The notes under the pieces are model-generated. The model did no database searches and was not told the origin of the DNA. It was given only the letters and a program-made list of their open reading frames with translations. A stretch of 64,000 nt of DNA from an uncultured Pseudomonadales bacterium (GTDB lineage: Bacteria > Pseudomonadota > Gammaproteobacteria > Pseudomonadales > Azotimanducaceae), in assembly GCA_958296025.1 (NCBI GenBank), contig OY282430.1, forward strand, positions 2,976,001 through 3,040,000, written 5' to 3'. Both the position numbers and the translations under genes were made by a program. Positions 9,494 to 17,156 of this stretch are shown here, piece after piece (positions within the stretch are counted from its first letter, which is position 1; every line of letters starts with the position of its first letter).

Positions 9494-9750
9494 ATGCCTG
9501 AGTTCAGCTTCGAGACCGTCTTCACCCCAGAGATTGTTGCCGACCCCTATCCGTTGTACAGCCAACTGCGGGAGACCAGCCCGGCGCTGCCGCTGCCGGA
9601 CAACCTGCTGGCGCTCTCCAGCTATGAACTGGTGCAGGCGGCTTTGCGCGACAAGCGGCTCGGCCACGCCCCGGCGGACGATCCGCGCCTGACCGAACAG
9701 CAACTTGCGGAAAGGCTCGCCAACCCCGCCATCGCCAGCTCAAGCACCCG
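9494..9750 (+). pseudogene. Cytochrome P450, N-terminal fragment
   Basis: The first ~85 codons match the start of bacterial cytochrome P450s: FSFETVFTPEIVADPYPLYS, then LPDNLLALSSYELVQAALRD and LANPAIAS. Homology stops near base 9750, before the I-helix, ExxR and haem-Cys regions. The frame then runs into DNA belonging to the oppositely oriented protease gene. No remainder of the P450 is visible in the window, so this marks the left edge of an insertion or deletion at the accessory island. Confidence 0.8.
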
Positions 9751-9762
9751 CCGGCGGATTGA

Positions 9763-10158
9763 TCAGGCCCGGCGCAAAGCCTTAACCTTGGAATGCGGAA
9801 TGTTGGGACTTGCTGGATCCACCGTAACCCGTCGCCACGATGGATCGACGACAAGGTCCATGTCCTCCATCGGCACCGCACCAAGCAATACTTCGTCTCC
9901 GAACACCAAGGCGCCGACAAAGCAGAACCTGTCGCCGAAGCCAACCTTGATCGGGCCGACGTAGGGCACGCTGAGCCTCCGGCCGTCGGCCACCGACACC
10001 TCGCGCGTCGAGTCGGTCTCCAGCTCCAATTGAACGGCCACATGCTCAGGAACGCACAGCATCAGCGAACCCGTGTCGGCCAAGGCACGCACCCTTAGCG
10101 GGCGCAGCTCCGTGCGCCGGGCGTTGCTTAGCTCGATGTCCGCAAAGGCGTATCCCAT
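9763..10158 (-). CDS. Clan AA (retropepsin-like) aspartic protease
   Basis: A 131-aa protein beginning MGYAFADIEL, the usual start for this small bacterial family, although the frame is open for 45 more codons upstream. ALADTGSLMLCVPEHV contains the catalytic DTGS. LLGAVPMEDMDLVV is the second conserved segment. These single-domain proteases are expected to dimerise like retroviral proteases. In accessory regions they often lie beside toxin-antitoxin genes, and here a PIN-domain remnant lies just upstream on the same strand. Substrate unknown. Confidence 0.8.
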   Translation of the reverse strand: MGYAFADIELSNARRTELRPLRVRALADTGSLMLCVPEHVAVQLELETDSTREVSVADGRRLSVPYVGPIKVGFGDRFCFVGALVFGDEVLLGAVPMEDMDLVVDPSWRRVTVDPASPNIPHSKVKALRRA

Positions 10159-10293
10159 GCCTACTCTATCCCCAAACCGCTCCCCAATGTCAACAGGGTG
10201 CAGGCGCTGGTCGGAGAAGGGACAGGCAGTGAGTTGGTGGCGAAGAAAGCTCTTGATGACGGTTTCGGCGTAGGCGATGGGGTTTAGGGCCAC
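10159..10293 (-). pseudogene. Short N-terminal remnant, possibly of a DEAD/DEAH-type helicase
   Basis: The in-frame stretch MALNPIAYAETVIKSFLRHQ followed by LTACPFSDQRLHP resembles the opening of large helicases found in bacterial defence loci (recalled similarity, not searched). It breaks after about 35 residues and runs directly into the aspartic protease frame. I read it as a leftover 5' end from a deletion that brought the protease gene next to it. Confidence 0.4.
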
Positions 10294-10302
10294 ATTGTCC
10301 CC

Positions 10303-10632
10303 TCACCAAAGGCGGTTGACGCCGTACTGGTCGAACGCCTTGTCGATGGAGAGGATCGTCAAGTCGTGCCTTATGGCTTGGGCGATGAGCATGCGGTCGA
10401 AGGGGTCCCGATGCGGGCCGGGCAATCTTCCGGCGCGTTCGGCGTCATCCACGGTGATCGGTAGTTCCTCAAAGCCTTGACCGGCGATGGCATCCGTCAC
10501 GTCCTGCGCCACGGCCAATACATCTGGAAGTTTGCCAATGCGGTGCTTCGTGGTGATCTCCCATGCGGACGCTGCGCTCACGAACAAGCCGTTGGCCTCA
10601 TCGGCGATGAAGCCATGTGGATGAACTTCCAC
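10303..10632 (-). pseudogene. PIN-domain toxin (VapC-like), N-terminus missing
   Basis: From GFIADEANGLFVSAASAWEI onward this is a clear VapC-type PIN ribonuclease (Sll0205-like subfamily), including GPHRDPFDRMLIAQA and the end FDQYGVNRLW. The expected start (LLLDTHxxLWW with the first catalytic Asp) is absent. The frame upstream of ~10632 overlaps an IS30 remnant instead. Without the first Asp the nuclease should be inactive. No antitoxin gene is adjacent. Confidence 0.75.
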
Positions 10633-10642
10633 ACCGCCGACG

Positions 10643-10852
10643 ATGCCGCCGACCGCAGCCGAGAACGCGAACAGGCTGGTGCGGCAATACTTCCCTAAGT
10701 CCATGCCACTGTCACAGGTGCGCCCGGAGCAGGTCCGGTCCGCCATCGACAAGCTCAACAACCGCCCGCGGAAATGCTTGGACTACCGAACCCCCAAGGA
10801 GGCGTTCCGGGATGCTATCCTTGACGAAGGAAGTGTTGCACTTATGGGTTGA
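10643..10852 (+). mobile_element. IS30-family transposase, C-terminal remnant
   Basis: The last ~70 codons of an IS30-type transposase. ENANRLVRQYFPKS includes the final Glu of the DDE triad, and KLNNRPRKCLDYRTPKEAF is a signature of the family C-terminus. The N-terminal and first two catalytic acidic regions are gone, and no terminal repeat was recognised. Its left edge coincides with the missing 5' part of the PIN toxin, so this IS probably truncated that gene. Confidence 0.8.
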
Positions 10853-11019
10853 ATCTAGGCAATTCCCGGGGAGACGCCCAAAGGGAAGGGCATTACGGGC
10901 GGGCTGCTTCTACAGCATCCTAATGACTGACCAAGGGGAAGTGTTCACCTGCGTGGCCGATCATGTCACAGTTTGCCCGGACATGAAGGGCGGCGCACTC
11001 GTCCACACCCATCTCGTCA
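10853..11019. other. Intergenic stretch, no confident gene
   Basis: An open frame from ATG 10923 (MTDQGEVFTCVADHV and onward) runs into the repeat beginning at 11020 but has no recognisable similarity or ribosome-binding site. I do not call it as a gene. Confidence 0.3.
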
Positions 11020-11212
11020 ATAGCCGTTCCGAGTTTTTAGGCTTCTTTGCCCGAAATTGGTCGCTATCCCGCCGCGTCAAAATATAAAAACTTCATTAAA
11101 ATCAACCATCTGACGATCCACCCGCCAGTTTGTTAGGTTTCGTATTTTGAACGGGTGCCGCACGGCGATGCGCCCCGTTTTAGGTTAGAATTCCTCCCCT
11201 TCGCTTGTTGGA
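11020..11212 (+). repeat. Dispersed ~193-bp repeat, copy A
   Basis: About 80% identical to 13496-13687. It starts with TAGCCGTTCCGAG and TTTTTAGG, the right arm of an inverted repeat. It contains ATTAAAATCAACC and GGTTTCGTATTTTGAACGGG, followed by a GC hairpin (ACGGGTGCC / GCGCCCCGT) with TTTT, which looks like an intrinsic terminator. It ends CTTGTTGGA immediately before a start codon in both copies. It may be a transferable intergenic module with terminator plus leader; function unknown. Confidence 0.75.
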
Positions 11213-11801
11213 ATGGAGATCCGCCGTGGGGTCGGAGTCCGCCTTGGCGCCGGTTCATCTTCTGGAGTTCGGTCTGGACGTGAGCTGGATCATGTGCAGG
11301 AACGCCATGTGCCCGAACTTCGGGGTTCCCTACAATCGGGCGGTCAGGCCGCTTGCGCGGCGCTGCCTGTCATTGAGCCTGCCTTTCGCGGATTGTCCCG
11401 GCCCCAACTGCGCGAACCACGGGATGAACCTCTTTGAGCCTTGGGCGGCGGCGGGGGAGCGGCTTTACCAGCGGAACAACGAGCACCAGGTGGTCTGCCT
11501 AGCCTGCCGGCGGCGGTTTGGGGTGGGCGAGGCCCTGCACTTGAGGCGGGGGACTGCGGCGAAGCAGGCGCTTCAGGAGGTTTTGGATTCGGTGGGGAAG
11601 CGGGCAGGCACGATCACCAGGGTGGGGGATGCCACGGGGATGGGGGTGGGCGGCTACTACGCCCGCCTGCTTCGGTCGGCGGCCAGCCTGCGGGACTACT
11701 CCGCTTGGCGGAGCGCCGGGCTTTGGATATACCTGCTGCTGCGCAACTACACGCTGCGCGTCGTTACCGCGCAAGGGCGGACGCCGGCGCAGGTTCGCTG
11801 A
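11205..11801 (+). CDS. Zinc-ribbon protein, probably a truncated transposase-like gene
   Basis: The frame allows 198 aa; the recognisable part starts at MCRNAMCPNFG (ATG 11291). Three Cys pairs are visible: CRNAMC, CPGPNC and CLAC, the last followed by RRRFGVGEAL. This resembles N-terminal zinc-binding modules of transposase-like proteins, and the later SLRDYSAWRSAGL segment is also of that kind. The C-terminus (LWIYLLLRNYTLRVV) does not continue into a catalytic domain, so the gene looks cut short by deletion. Its stop overlaps the next ATG (TGATG). Confidence 0.5.
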   Translation: MLEWRSAVGSESALAPVHLLEFGLDVSWIMCRNAMCPNFGVPYNRAVRPLARRCLSLSLPFADCPGPNCANHGMNLFEPWAAAGERLYQRNNEHQVVCLACRRRFGVGEALHLRRGTAAKQALQEVLDSVGKRAGTITRVGDATGMGVGGYYARLLRSAASLRDYSAWRSAGLWIYLLLRNYTLRVVTAQGRTPAQVR

Positions 11802-12067
11802 TGTTCGTCGGTTTGGTAATCATTCTGCTCAGCTTTTTCGTCGGCGGGTTCGTCGGCGGAGCCGTCGCCTGCGCTGTTTGCCTACCGTTCGCGCTTCTGG
11901 GCTCCGCGAACCGCTCAATGAGAAACTCCAGTGAAAGCATCCGAAGCTGGAGCAAGAGTTTGCAAGAAGGGAACGAGAGGCTGGAGCGTAAGCTGCGCGA
12001 GCGGCCGAGTCTGCGCGAGCAGCGCGAGCTGAGGGTGGTGCGCAAGCTGCGTCGGCGCAGTATCTAG
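11801..12067 (+). CDS. Small single-pass membrane protein with coiled-coil tail
   Basis: 88 aa. Residues 3-32 form one hydrophobic Gly/Val/Phe-rich segment (LVIILLSFFVGGFVGG), followed by a charged helix with many Glu, Arg and Leu (NERLERKLRERP). The ATG overlaps the preceding stop as TGATG, suggesting coupled translation. The layout resembles small phage or plasmid membrane proteins, but I do not recognise the family. The last codons overlap the left end of the duplicated cassette. Confidence 0.5.
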   Translation: MFVGLVIILLSFFVGGFVGGAVACAVCLPFALLGSANRSMRNSSESIRSWSKSLQEGNERLERKLRERPSLREQRELRVVRKLRRRSI

Positions 12068-12128
12068 AGGCGGCGACCGGTGCGGTGACCAAGGCGGAAG
12101 TAGTCGAGTTGAAGAGACGGTTTGGAGA

Positions 12129-12248
12129 ATGGGAATGACCCGGATACCGATTGAGCATGAAGGCGCCGCCGTCAAGGTGAAGCATGGCGAAGGCGTGGTT
12201 AGCCTTGACTGCGGCGACCAATGCGTTCCTAATCGAGCAACTTGACGG
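12129..12248 (+). CDS. Small hypothetical protein, probably frameshifted
   Basis: 39 codons from ATG 12129 (MGMTRIPIEHEGAAVKVKHG), ending just after CGDQC. In another frame the downstream DNA continues as LTANEAEEVVEAMNAAVDAL to 12354, which reads like the rest of the same ~75-aa protein. A single-base change would join them. In cassette copy 2 the same start is present, but a deletion ends it after about 27 codons. No family recognised. Confidence 0.35.
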
Positions 12249-12351
12249 CCAATGAAGCCGAGGAAGTGGTTGAGGCCATGAATGCCGCGGTTGACGCTTT
12301 GGACGAAGGCGCGGCCCACTTCGGGTTCAACCCGACCAACGGAGACAGACA

Positions 12352-12608
12352 ATGAGCTTGTGCCCGCATCACTCAGGGCCTGGGAAACAGCTTGCGCGGG
12401 AACTCTACGACCCGATCATGCGCGACCTGCCGCGCGCAACCAGTCGGGCACAGGATTGGCCCGACACCGTTGCGCCATCTGCGCCTATGAGCGCGGCCGT
12501 CTCGATATGAGCAAGGAGATCGTCAACTGGCTAGCCGACAACTGGCGATATGTGCCGCTGGACGAGGTGCCCAACGGGGATAGCAGCGAGACTTCGGGAT
12601 CACGTTGA
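12352..12608 (+). pseudogene. Small Cys-containing protein (CAICAYERG family), frameshifted copy
   Basis: It starts MSLCPHHSGPGKQLARELYD and runs to MRDLPR, where two extra bases (CGCGCA in place of CGCA in copy 2) shift the frame. The remainder, RHRCAICAYERGRLDMSKEI through VPLDEVPNGDS, is in the next frame and stops at 12608. Comparison with 16296-16457 shows what the intact protein should be. The CxxC pair suggests a small metal-binding protein. An internal ATG at 12507 could still give a 33-aa C-terminal product. Confidence 0.55.
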
Positions 12609-12627
12609 TTATTTAAGGGGCGATGGG

Positions 12628-13293
12628 ATGACTGAACGCGGAAAAGTGCGAATTTCCACTGACATGACGCTCAAGAGGTTCCGCGAAGGGCTTGAGGCTT
12701 TGATGCCGAGTCCTGATGCAAGGCCATTCACATGCACTGGGTCGCCTCTTGAGTGCCGCCTTTTCATTGTTGGACTAAACTCGGCCACGCAGTTGAAACA
12801 GGACTTTTTCCGCCGCTATTGGTGCGATGACAGAGGCTTTCTTCGAGACGTTTTTGAAGCCGACTACTCGCACATGCGCAAGAAGGCAGGCACCCGTCCG
12901 CGAATTGAAGCTTTCATAGAGGGTGTTGGCGACCAAGCCCGAGTGGAAGGAGCGTCGCCGGTGCCTTGCCTTGAAACGAATATCTACGCTGCGCCTACAA
13001 AAAAAGCATCTCAGCTAAAGCCGGAGGATAAGAACACGGATATCATTAAATACCTCGTAGAAACAATCCAGCCTGCCGGAATTTTTGTTCACACCAAAGA
13101 GCCGATAGAGTTTTTCCAAGAAAAATCGGATTGCAATAACATTGCCGGCGACGAACCCAAGTTGGTGAAGATATTTGGGCAACCAACCCAATTGTTGGGA
13201 GTGCCTGGCCCGTTGTGGGGACGGAGTATTGATTTTGCGAGAACGGCAGGTGCCAAGATGATGAAAGCCTGTGTAGAGGGACAACATTCATGA
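12628..13293 (+). CDS. Conserved hypothetical protein, UDG-superfamily-like (cassette copy 1)
   Basis: 221 aa from ATG 12628, preceded by AAGGGG 7 bases upstream. The core reads RPFTCTGSPLECRLFIVGLN, then FFRRYWCDDRGF, CLETNIYA and IQPAGIFVHT. A GSPLxCxxFIVGxNxAT start followed by a conserved CLETNI and a late VH pattern recalls the uracil-DNA-glycosylase fold, but the catalytic residues of known UDGs cannot be assigned, so this is a suggestion only. The paralogue at 16500-17156 is about 75% identical. The stop overlaps a further ATG (ATGA). Confidence 0.7.
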   Translation: MTERGKVRISTDMTLKRFREGLEALMPSPDARPFTCTGSPLECRLFIVGLNSATQLKQDFFRRYWCDDRGFLRDVFEADYSHMRKKAGTRPRIEAFIEGVGDQARVEGASPVPCLETNIYAAPTKKASQLKPEDKNTDIIKYLVETIQPAGIFVHTKEPIEFFQEKSDCNNIAGDEPKLVKIFGQPTQLLGVPGPLWGRSIDFARTAGAKMMKACVEGQHS

Positions 13294-13454
13294 ATTCCAC
13301 TGACCTGACTTGCCCGGCGAGACCCGCCCGGCAGCCTGCCCCATTAGGCGCGTCAGACCAGACCGTTGCGCCAACCATTGAGGATGGCACGAAAGCCAGG
13401 TCGGAGAATGCCACTTTAGGGCAGTATGTTTCCTTTTTGTTTTCAACGGGTTAG
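13290..13454 (+). CDS. Short conserved frame downstream of the UDG-like gene, copy 1
   Basis: 54 codons (MNSTDLTCPARPARQPAPLG to FLFSTG) starting inside the stop of the previous gene as ATGA. The same length, start overlap and stop exist at 17153-17317 with 14 codon differences, nine of them amino-acid changing. The even mix of silent and replacement changes gives no strong sign of protein constraint, so expression is doubtful. It ends about 10 bases before the hairpin at 13465. Confidence 0.35.
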   Translation: MNSTDLTCPARPARQPAPLGASDQTVAPTIEDGTKARSENATLGQYVSFLFSTG

Positions 13455-13464
13455 GGAGGATATA

Positions 13465-13517
13465 CCTAAAAACTCGGAACGGCTAGCTCTCCGCCATAGC
13501 CGTTCGGGATTTTTAGG
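13465..13517. terminator. Long inverted repeat at the cassette boundary
   Basis: The left arm is 13465-13485 (CCTAAAAA..., ending GAACGGCTA) and the right arm 13497-13517, with 18 of 21 positions paired and an 11-base loop. The left arm of cassette copy 2 (17328-17348) is the exact complement of this right arm. The A-rich and T-rich outer ends suit a bidirectional terminator; a recombination or MITE end is an alternative. Confidence 0.5.
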
Positions 13518-13687
13518 CTTTTCACCCCGAACTCTCCATTCTCCCGCTACGCCGAAATCCAGAAACCCCATTAAAATCAACGGTCTGACGATTCGCCTGC
13601 CTGTGGGTTAGGTTTCGTTTTTTGAACGGGCACCGCACGGCGATGCGCCCCGTTTTCGGTTAAAGTCCCTCCCCTTTCCTTGTTGGA
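13496..13687 (+). repeat. Dispersed ~193-bp repeat, copy B
   Basis: Second copy of the 11020-11212 element with the same order of motifs and the GC hairpin plus TTTT near 13625-13657. It is followed by ATG AGA AAG and IVNWLAN, a truncated copy of the MSKEIVNWLA gene found in the cassettes, which is cut after 12 codons by the IS element at 13725. Confidence 0.75.
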
Positions 13688-13784
13688 TATGAGAAAGCAG
13701 ATTGTCAACTGGCTAGCCAACTTATGTGCGGGATCACTTACCTTCCGGACATTTTCCGTCAGGCAGCCAAGCCCAGCATCATAG

Positions 13785-14404
13785 CCTGTTGGGCGGGAAG
13801 GGCTCGGCGAAGCCAAACTCCTTGAGGACCTTGCCGTCGATGCTCAGGGTCATGTGGTCCATTTGGAGAGGCCCTAGTGCTTGTCCTCCTTGCGCCAGCG
13901 CTGCGCATGGCCGCCCTCGAAACTGCGCCGGCGCTTGGCCTTGGCGCGCCCTTCGCACCAGAAGGCGCAGGGCTTGACGTGCCCCGCCTTCAGCCTCCAC
14001 TGCACGATCCGACCCACGGCGGCGAGGCTCAGCGGCTTGTCTGGATGCCGACGGTTGTGCTCCAGGTGCGGACGCATCCTGCCGCACCAGCGCATCTCCC
14101 CGCGGATGGCGAAAACCCGCAGCGCGTCCGCGTGCGTCCAGCACCTCCCCGGATGCGTCAGCGGACGGCTGCTGCGGGGCGCCAGCCCCCGCATCCCGCC
14201 CCGCTCGAAACGCCTGCGCCAGTCGTGGTGGGTGCTGCGGGACAGCCCCGACACGTCCAGCGCCGCCGCAAGCGTCAGCCCGTGCTCCCGTCGCGCCCGA
14301 TCCACTTGACGCAGCAACCCGAAGCGACGCAACGCCTCCGGGTCGCCCGTCAAATCCACCCGGACGCCTCAGTAAAACGCCCGATCCTGTGCGAACATGC
14401 GCAT
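13785..14404 (-). pseudogene. IS481/IS3-like transposase, N-terminal half, disrupted
   Basis: ATG at 14404 with AGGAGA upstream gives MRMFAQDRAFY, then an in-frame TGA. The frame continues as GDPEALRRFGLLRQVDRARR with a helix-turn-helix (LTLAAALDVSGLSRSTHHDW). Near 13880 a frameshift is needed to join RRWRKEDK-type sequence to GPLQMDHMTLSIDGKVLKEF, which carries the first catalytic Asp. The rest of the DDE domain is missing. Three separate lesions make it non-functional. Confidence 0.75.
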
Positions 14405-14409
14405 GTTCG
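14392..14409. promoter_or_regulatory. 18-bp perfect palindrome at the transposase start
   Basis: CGAACATGCGCATGTTCG overlaps the first codons of the transposase. It may be a self-regulatory or structural element of the IS. Confidence 0.4.
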
Positions 14410-14450
14410 GTCTCCTATCTGGCTTGACAACTTATAGGCTACCCGAACAC

Positions 14451-14472
14451 GCGCCCCGGGCGACCGGGGCGC
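14451..14472. repeat. Strong GC hairpin inside the IS end
   Basis: Perfect 9-bp arms GCGCCCCGG / CCGGGGCGC with a 4-base loop, directly inside the right TIR. The same outer sequence, GAGGGAGCGCCCCGG, also follows the solo TIR at 22216-22231, so it belongs to the IS. Confidence 0.5.
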
Positions 14473-14510
14473 TCCCTCTCAATGTCCGAAAGGCGGTGAT
14501 CCCATACAAC

Positions 14511-14764
14511 TTATTGGCCTCCCCGTGGTAGTATTTCCCCATGCGGAATTCATCGGCTTCCTGGACGCTTGAGGACTGCCTCACCGTTGCGGAGATGCGT
14601 CCGTTTCTGGCCCGCTCGGACGGACGGGCAGCTTGGGTGACTCGTGCGCCACGCTAACCATGCCGCACCAACGCGGCGCCAAGCCAACGCGCAGAGGACG
14701 CAGCGCGAGGTGAGATCGAGCAGGTTCTTCGTCAAGAGTTCATGGAGCAAAACAGGAGAACGTC
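14511..14764. other. Intergenic, no confident gene
   Basis: A 38-codon frame from ATG 14541 (MRNSSASWTLEDCLTVAEMR) has no recognised relatives. I see no RNA gene or repeat here. Confidence 0.3.
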
Positions 14765-15352
14765 ATGAGACCTCTTGCGCAAGTGTTCTGGGCGATTCTG
14801 ATGCTCACCGGCGTTGCGGCGGTCGCGGTGGACGCGGTCGCTGACGACGAAACCGACAGAATTCTGACTGACCAGATTCTGGCCGCCGAGCGAAGTCAGG
14901 AGTTCCTCATTCAAGAATGCGACAAGGCGTCGCTGCGTCTGGCTGACTGCGGGCGAATCATGAGATTGACCATGCCCGAGGAGTACGCGATGGTCTGCAA
15001 CGTGGAGCTTCTGCTGGCCGGCGCGGAGGTTCTCGGGGTTGACGCGCCGGCTATTGAGCGAATCGGCGCGGAGTTTTGCGAAGCGGCGGTCGCGGTGGAC
15101 GCGGTCGCTGACGACGAAACCGACAGAATTCTGACTGACCAGATTCTGGCCGCCGAGCGAAGTCAGGAGTCCCTCATTCAAGAATGCGACAAGGCGTCGC
15201 TGCGTCTGGCTGACTGCGGGCGAATCATGAGATTGACCATGCCCGAGGAGTACGCGATGGTCTGCAACGTGGAGCTTCTGCTGGCCGGCGCGGAGGTTCT
15301 CGGGGTTGACGCGCCGGCTATTGAGCGAATCGGCGCGGAGTTTTGCGAATGA
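14765..15352 (+). CDS. Secreted hypothetical protein made of two near-identical 89-aa repeats
   Basis: 195 aa, with an N-terminal signal sequence (MRPLAQVFWAILMLTGVAAV). The rest is a module containing DDETDRILTDQILAAERSQE and LRLADCGRIMRLTMPEEYAM, repeated twice in frame with a 267-bp period. Each module has four Cys, so paired disulfides in the periplasm or outside are plausible. The two copies differ by one base that I can see (Phe to Ser), so the duplication is very recent. A GGAGAA site lies just before the ATG. No family recognised. Confidence 0.75.
   Translation: MRPLAQVFWAILMLTGVAAVAVDAVADDETDRILTDQILAAERSQEFLIQECDKASLRLADCGRIMRLTMPEEYAMVCNVELLLAGAEVLGVDAPAIERIGAEFCEAAVAVDAVADDETDRILTDQILAAERSQESLIQECDKASLRLADCGRIMRLTMPEEYAMVCNVELLLAGAEVLGVDAPAIERIGAEFCE
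14816..15349 (+). repeat. Tandem 267-bp duplication inside a coding region
   Basis: Copy 1 is 14816-15082 and copy 2 is 15083-15349. The period is 89 codons and the copies are almost identical, with one T/C difference turning TTC into TCC. The reading frame is preserved across the junction. Confidence 0.95.
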
Positions 15353-15549
15353 CGGCTCTTCCTGATGTCATCCGTGGTCGCCCGCGCCTCATAACCAACG
15401 CACAGCTCTGCTTTCCAAGCAACCCAAGACCATGCAACCCTAGCCAATCACCAACAAGAGATCCCGAATGATGAAGCTTCTATGCGGTTCTTCTTGAATC
15501 ATCGGTTGTCATCTGATGGTCGCCGTGGTGCAACAACCATGCCGCGCTT

Positions 15550-15903
15550 TTGCGTCCCCAAGGCTTCCGCGTGGACAACGTGATCGTCATGGCCGGCATC
15601 CCGGCGATCATGCGGGCCATGCTCGCCACCTTGGAGGGCAAGCTGGACAGCGGGCCGGTCATCCATTCCCGCAGCGTGACGGCCTATCTTGGGGAAGGCC
15701 AAATCGCCCGCGGCTTGGGGGAAGTGCAGGCCCGCTACCCGGACATCGATCTCGGCAGCTACCCCTTCTTCCGCGATGGCCGCTACGGCGCTTCCCTGGT
15801 GATGCGGGGAGCGGACATCGGACGACTGGAGGAAGTGCTTGAAGAGGTCAGCCAGTTGATTGTGGAGGCTGGTGAAGTGCCGCATTGGGCGGAGGGCGAA
15901 TGA
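15550..15903 (+). pseudogene. CinA/MoaB-like molybdopterin-binding protein, C-terminal fragment
   Basis: 117 codons matching the end of the competence/damage-inducible CinA-type MoCF-binding domain: PQGFRVDNVIVMAGIPAIMR, then SVTAYLGEGQIARGLGEVQA and DIDLGSYPFFRDGRYGASLV. The N-terminal half with the nucleotide-binding GGxGPT region is absent, and no start with a ribosome-binding site is visible. It is a 3' gene remnant left by rearrangement. Confidence 0.7.
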
Positions 15904-16109
15904 AGCGGGGCGGCGAGGGCCGCAAACATTCAGCACTAACGCCGGCGTCAAAGGCAAGGGCGGAGCATTTCGCCAAGGCTACGGCCAAGCACCTGATCCC
16001 CCGAATAGGAGGCGCGGACGAAGTGGCGGACGGCATTTTGTTCGTCATCAAAAACGACTTCGTCACCGGCACCACGGTGGATGTGGACGGCGGTGCCTTA
16101 ATTATCTAG
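15900..16109 (+). pseudogene. Short-chain dehydrogenase, C-terminal tail fragment
   Basis: The last ~35 codons (RIGGADEVADGILFVIKNDF, then VTGTTVDVDGGALII) are the typical SDR C-terminus including the DVDGG turn. The first ~35 codons are unrelated and basic. The frame starts inside the stop of the previous fragment (ATGA) by chance. It ends a few bases after cassette copy 2 begins. Confidence 0.65.
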
Positions 16110-16295
16110 AGGCGGCGACCAGTGCGGTGACCAAGACGGAAGTAGTCGAGTTGAAGAGGCGGTTTGGAGAATGGGAATGACCCGGATACCGATTGAGCAT
16201 GAAGGCGCCGCTGTCGAAGTGAAGCATGGCGAAGGCGTGGTTAGCCTTGACTAGGGCGTGGGAAACTGCCTGCGCGGGAACCCTACGACCCGATC

Positions 16296-16457
16296 ATGCG
16301 CGACCTGCCGCGCAACCAGTCGGGCCTGGCCCGACACCGTTGCGCCATCTGCGCCTATGAGCGCGGCCGTCTCGATATGAGCAAGGAGATCGTCAACTGG
16401 CTAGCCAACAACTGGCGATATGTGCCGCTGGACGAGGTGCCCAACGGGGACAGCTAG
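16296..16457 (+). CDS. Small Cys-containing protein (CAICAYERG family), cassette copy 2
   Basis: 53 codons from ATG 16296: MRDLPRNQSGLARHRCAICA, then YERGRLDMSKEIVNWLANNW and RYVPLDEVPNGDS, TAG stop. Unlike copy 1 the frame is continuous here, but an upstream deletion removed the original start (MSLCPHHSGPG in copy 1), so the product is N-terminally shortened. CxxC suggests metal binding. It lies 42 bases before the UDG-like gene and is probably co-transcribed with it. Confidence 0.5.
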   Translation: MRDLPRNQSGLARHRCAICAYERGRLDMSKEIVNWLANNWRYVPLDEVPNGDS

Positions 16458-16499
16458 CGAGACTTCGGGATCACGTTGAATTATTTTAGGGGCGATGGG

Positions 16500-17156
16500 A
16501 TGACTGAACATGGAGAAGTGCGAATTTCCGCTGACATGACGCTCGAGAAGTTCCGCGAAGGGCTTGAGCCTTTAATGCCGAGTCCTGAAGCAAGGCCATT
16601 CACATGCACTGGGTCGCCTCTTGAGTGCCGCCTTTTCATTGTTGGAGTCCACCCGGCCACGCCGCTGAAGCGGGACTTTTTCCGCCGCTATTGGTGCGAT
16701 GACAGAGGCTTTCTTCGAAAAGTTTTTGAAGCCGACTACTTGCAAAGGCGCAAAGAGCAACGGCGCGAGGAGCCACACAAGAGGCAAGTCTCCCCTACCC
16801 GTCAGCGAATTGAAGCTTTCGTGAAAGGGGTGTCGCCTGAGCCTTGCCTTGAAACGAATATCTACGCTGTGCCTAAAGAAACAGCACGTGGGCTAGAGTC
16901 AAAAAACACGAAAATCATTGAATACCTCATAGAAACAGTCCAGCCTGCCGGAATTTTTGTTCACACCAACAAAGCAAAAGAGTTTTTCCAAAAAATATCG
17001 GATTGCAACAACATTGCCGGAGACGAACCCAAGTTGGTGGAGATATTTGGGCAACCAACTTGGCTGTTGGGGGCGCCTCCGTCGCGGGAATGGAAAAGCT
17101 GTGCGAAAAAGGCAGGCACCAAGATGAAAAAATGTGTGGAGAGACAACGTTCATGA
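16500..17156 (+). CDS. Conserved hypothetical protein, UDG-superfamily-like (cassette copy 2)
   Basis: 218 aa, a paralogue of the 12628-13293 product. It shares RPFTCTGSPLECRLFIVGVH, FFRRYWCDDRGFLRKVFEAD, PCLETNIYAVPKETA and VQPAGIFVHTNKAKEFF. It differs by an inserted charged stretch around residue 85 (RKEQRREEPHKRQ) and a changed C-terminus. Keeping both reading frames open despite many base differences argues that the protein was selected at least until recently. Function unknown; the DNA-glycosylase likeness is tentative. Confidence 0.7.
   Translation: MTEHGEVRISADMTLEKFREGLEPLMPSPEARPFTCTGSPLECRLFIVGVHPATPLKRDFFRRYWCDDRGFLRKVFEADYLQRRKEQRREEPHKRQVSPTRQRIEAFVKGVSPEPCLETNIYAVPKETARGLESKNTKIIEYLIETVQPAGIFVHTNKAKEFFQKISDCNNIAGDEPKLVEIFGQPTWLLGAPPSREWKSCAKKAGTKMKKCVERQRS

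Larger units (their letters stand above)
12061..13486 (+). repeat. Duplicated cassette, copy 1
   Basis: It begins TATCTAGAGGCGGCGACC and ends at the left arm of the inverted repeat near 13465-13485. Copy 2 is 16103-17349. Copy 1 has about 125 extra bases in its left part (roughly 12230-12370), while copy 2 has small in-frame insertions in the main gene. Both carry, in order, the end of a charged protein (EVVELKRRFGEWE), two small genes, the ~220-aa UDG-like gene and a 54-codon frame overlapping its stop. Confidence 0.85.
13725..14510 (-). mobile_element. Degenerate IS (IS481/IS3-like) with terminal inverted repeats
   Basis: The ends are a TIR pair: left 13725-13753 and right 14482-14510, reading inward as TGTRNGGGATCAC, a variable 3-4 bases, then TTTCGGACATT. 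A third, solo copy of this end is at 22188-22215. Between them lies a leftward transposase pseudogene. The TGT start and HTH-leucine-zipper transposase fit IS481/IS3. At about 786 bp it is shorter than a complete element, so the catalytic part has been lost. Confidence 0.7.

Noticed and set aside
13785..14404. Selenocysteine at the in-frame TGA of the transposase
   Set aside because: The gene has a frameshift and truncation too, and no SECIS-like hairpin; it is plain decay.
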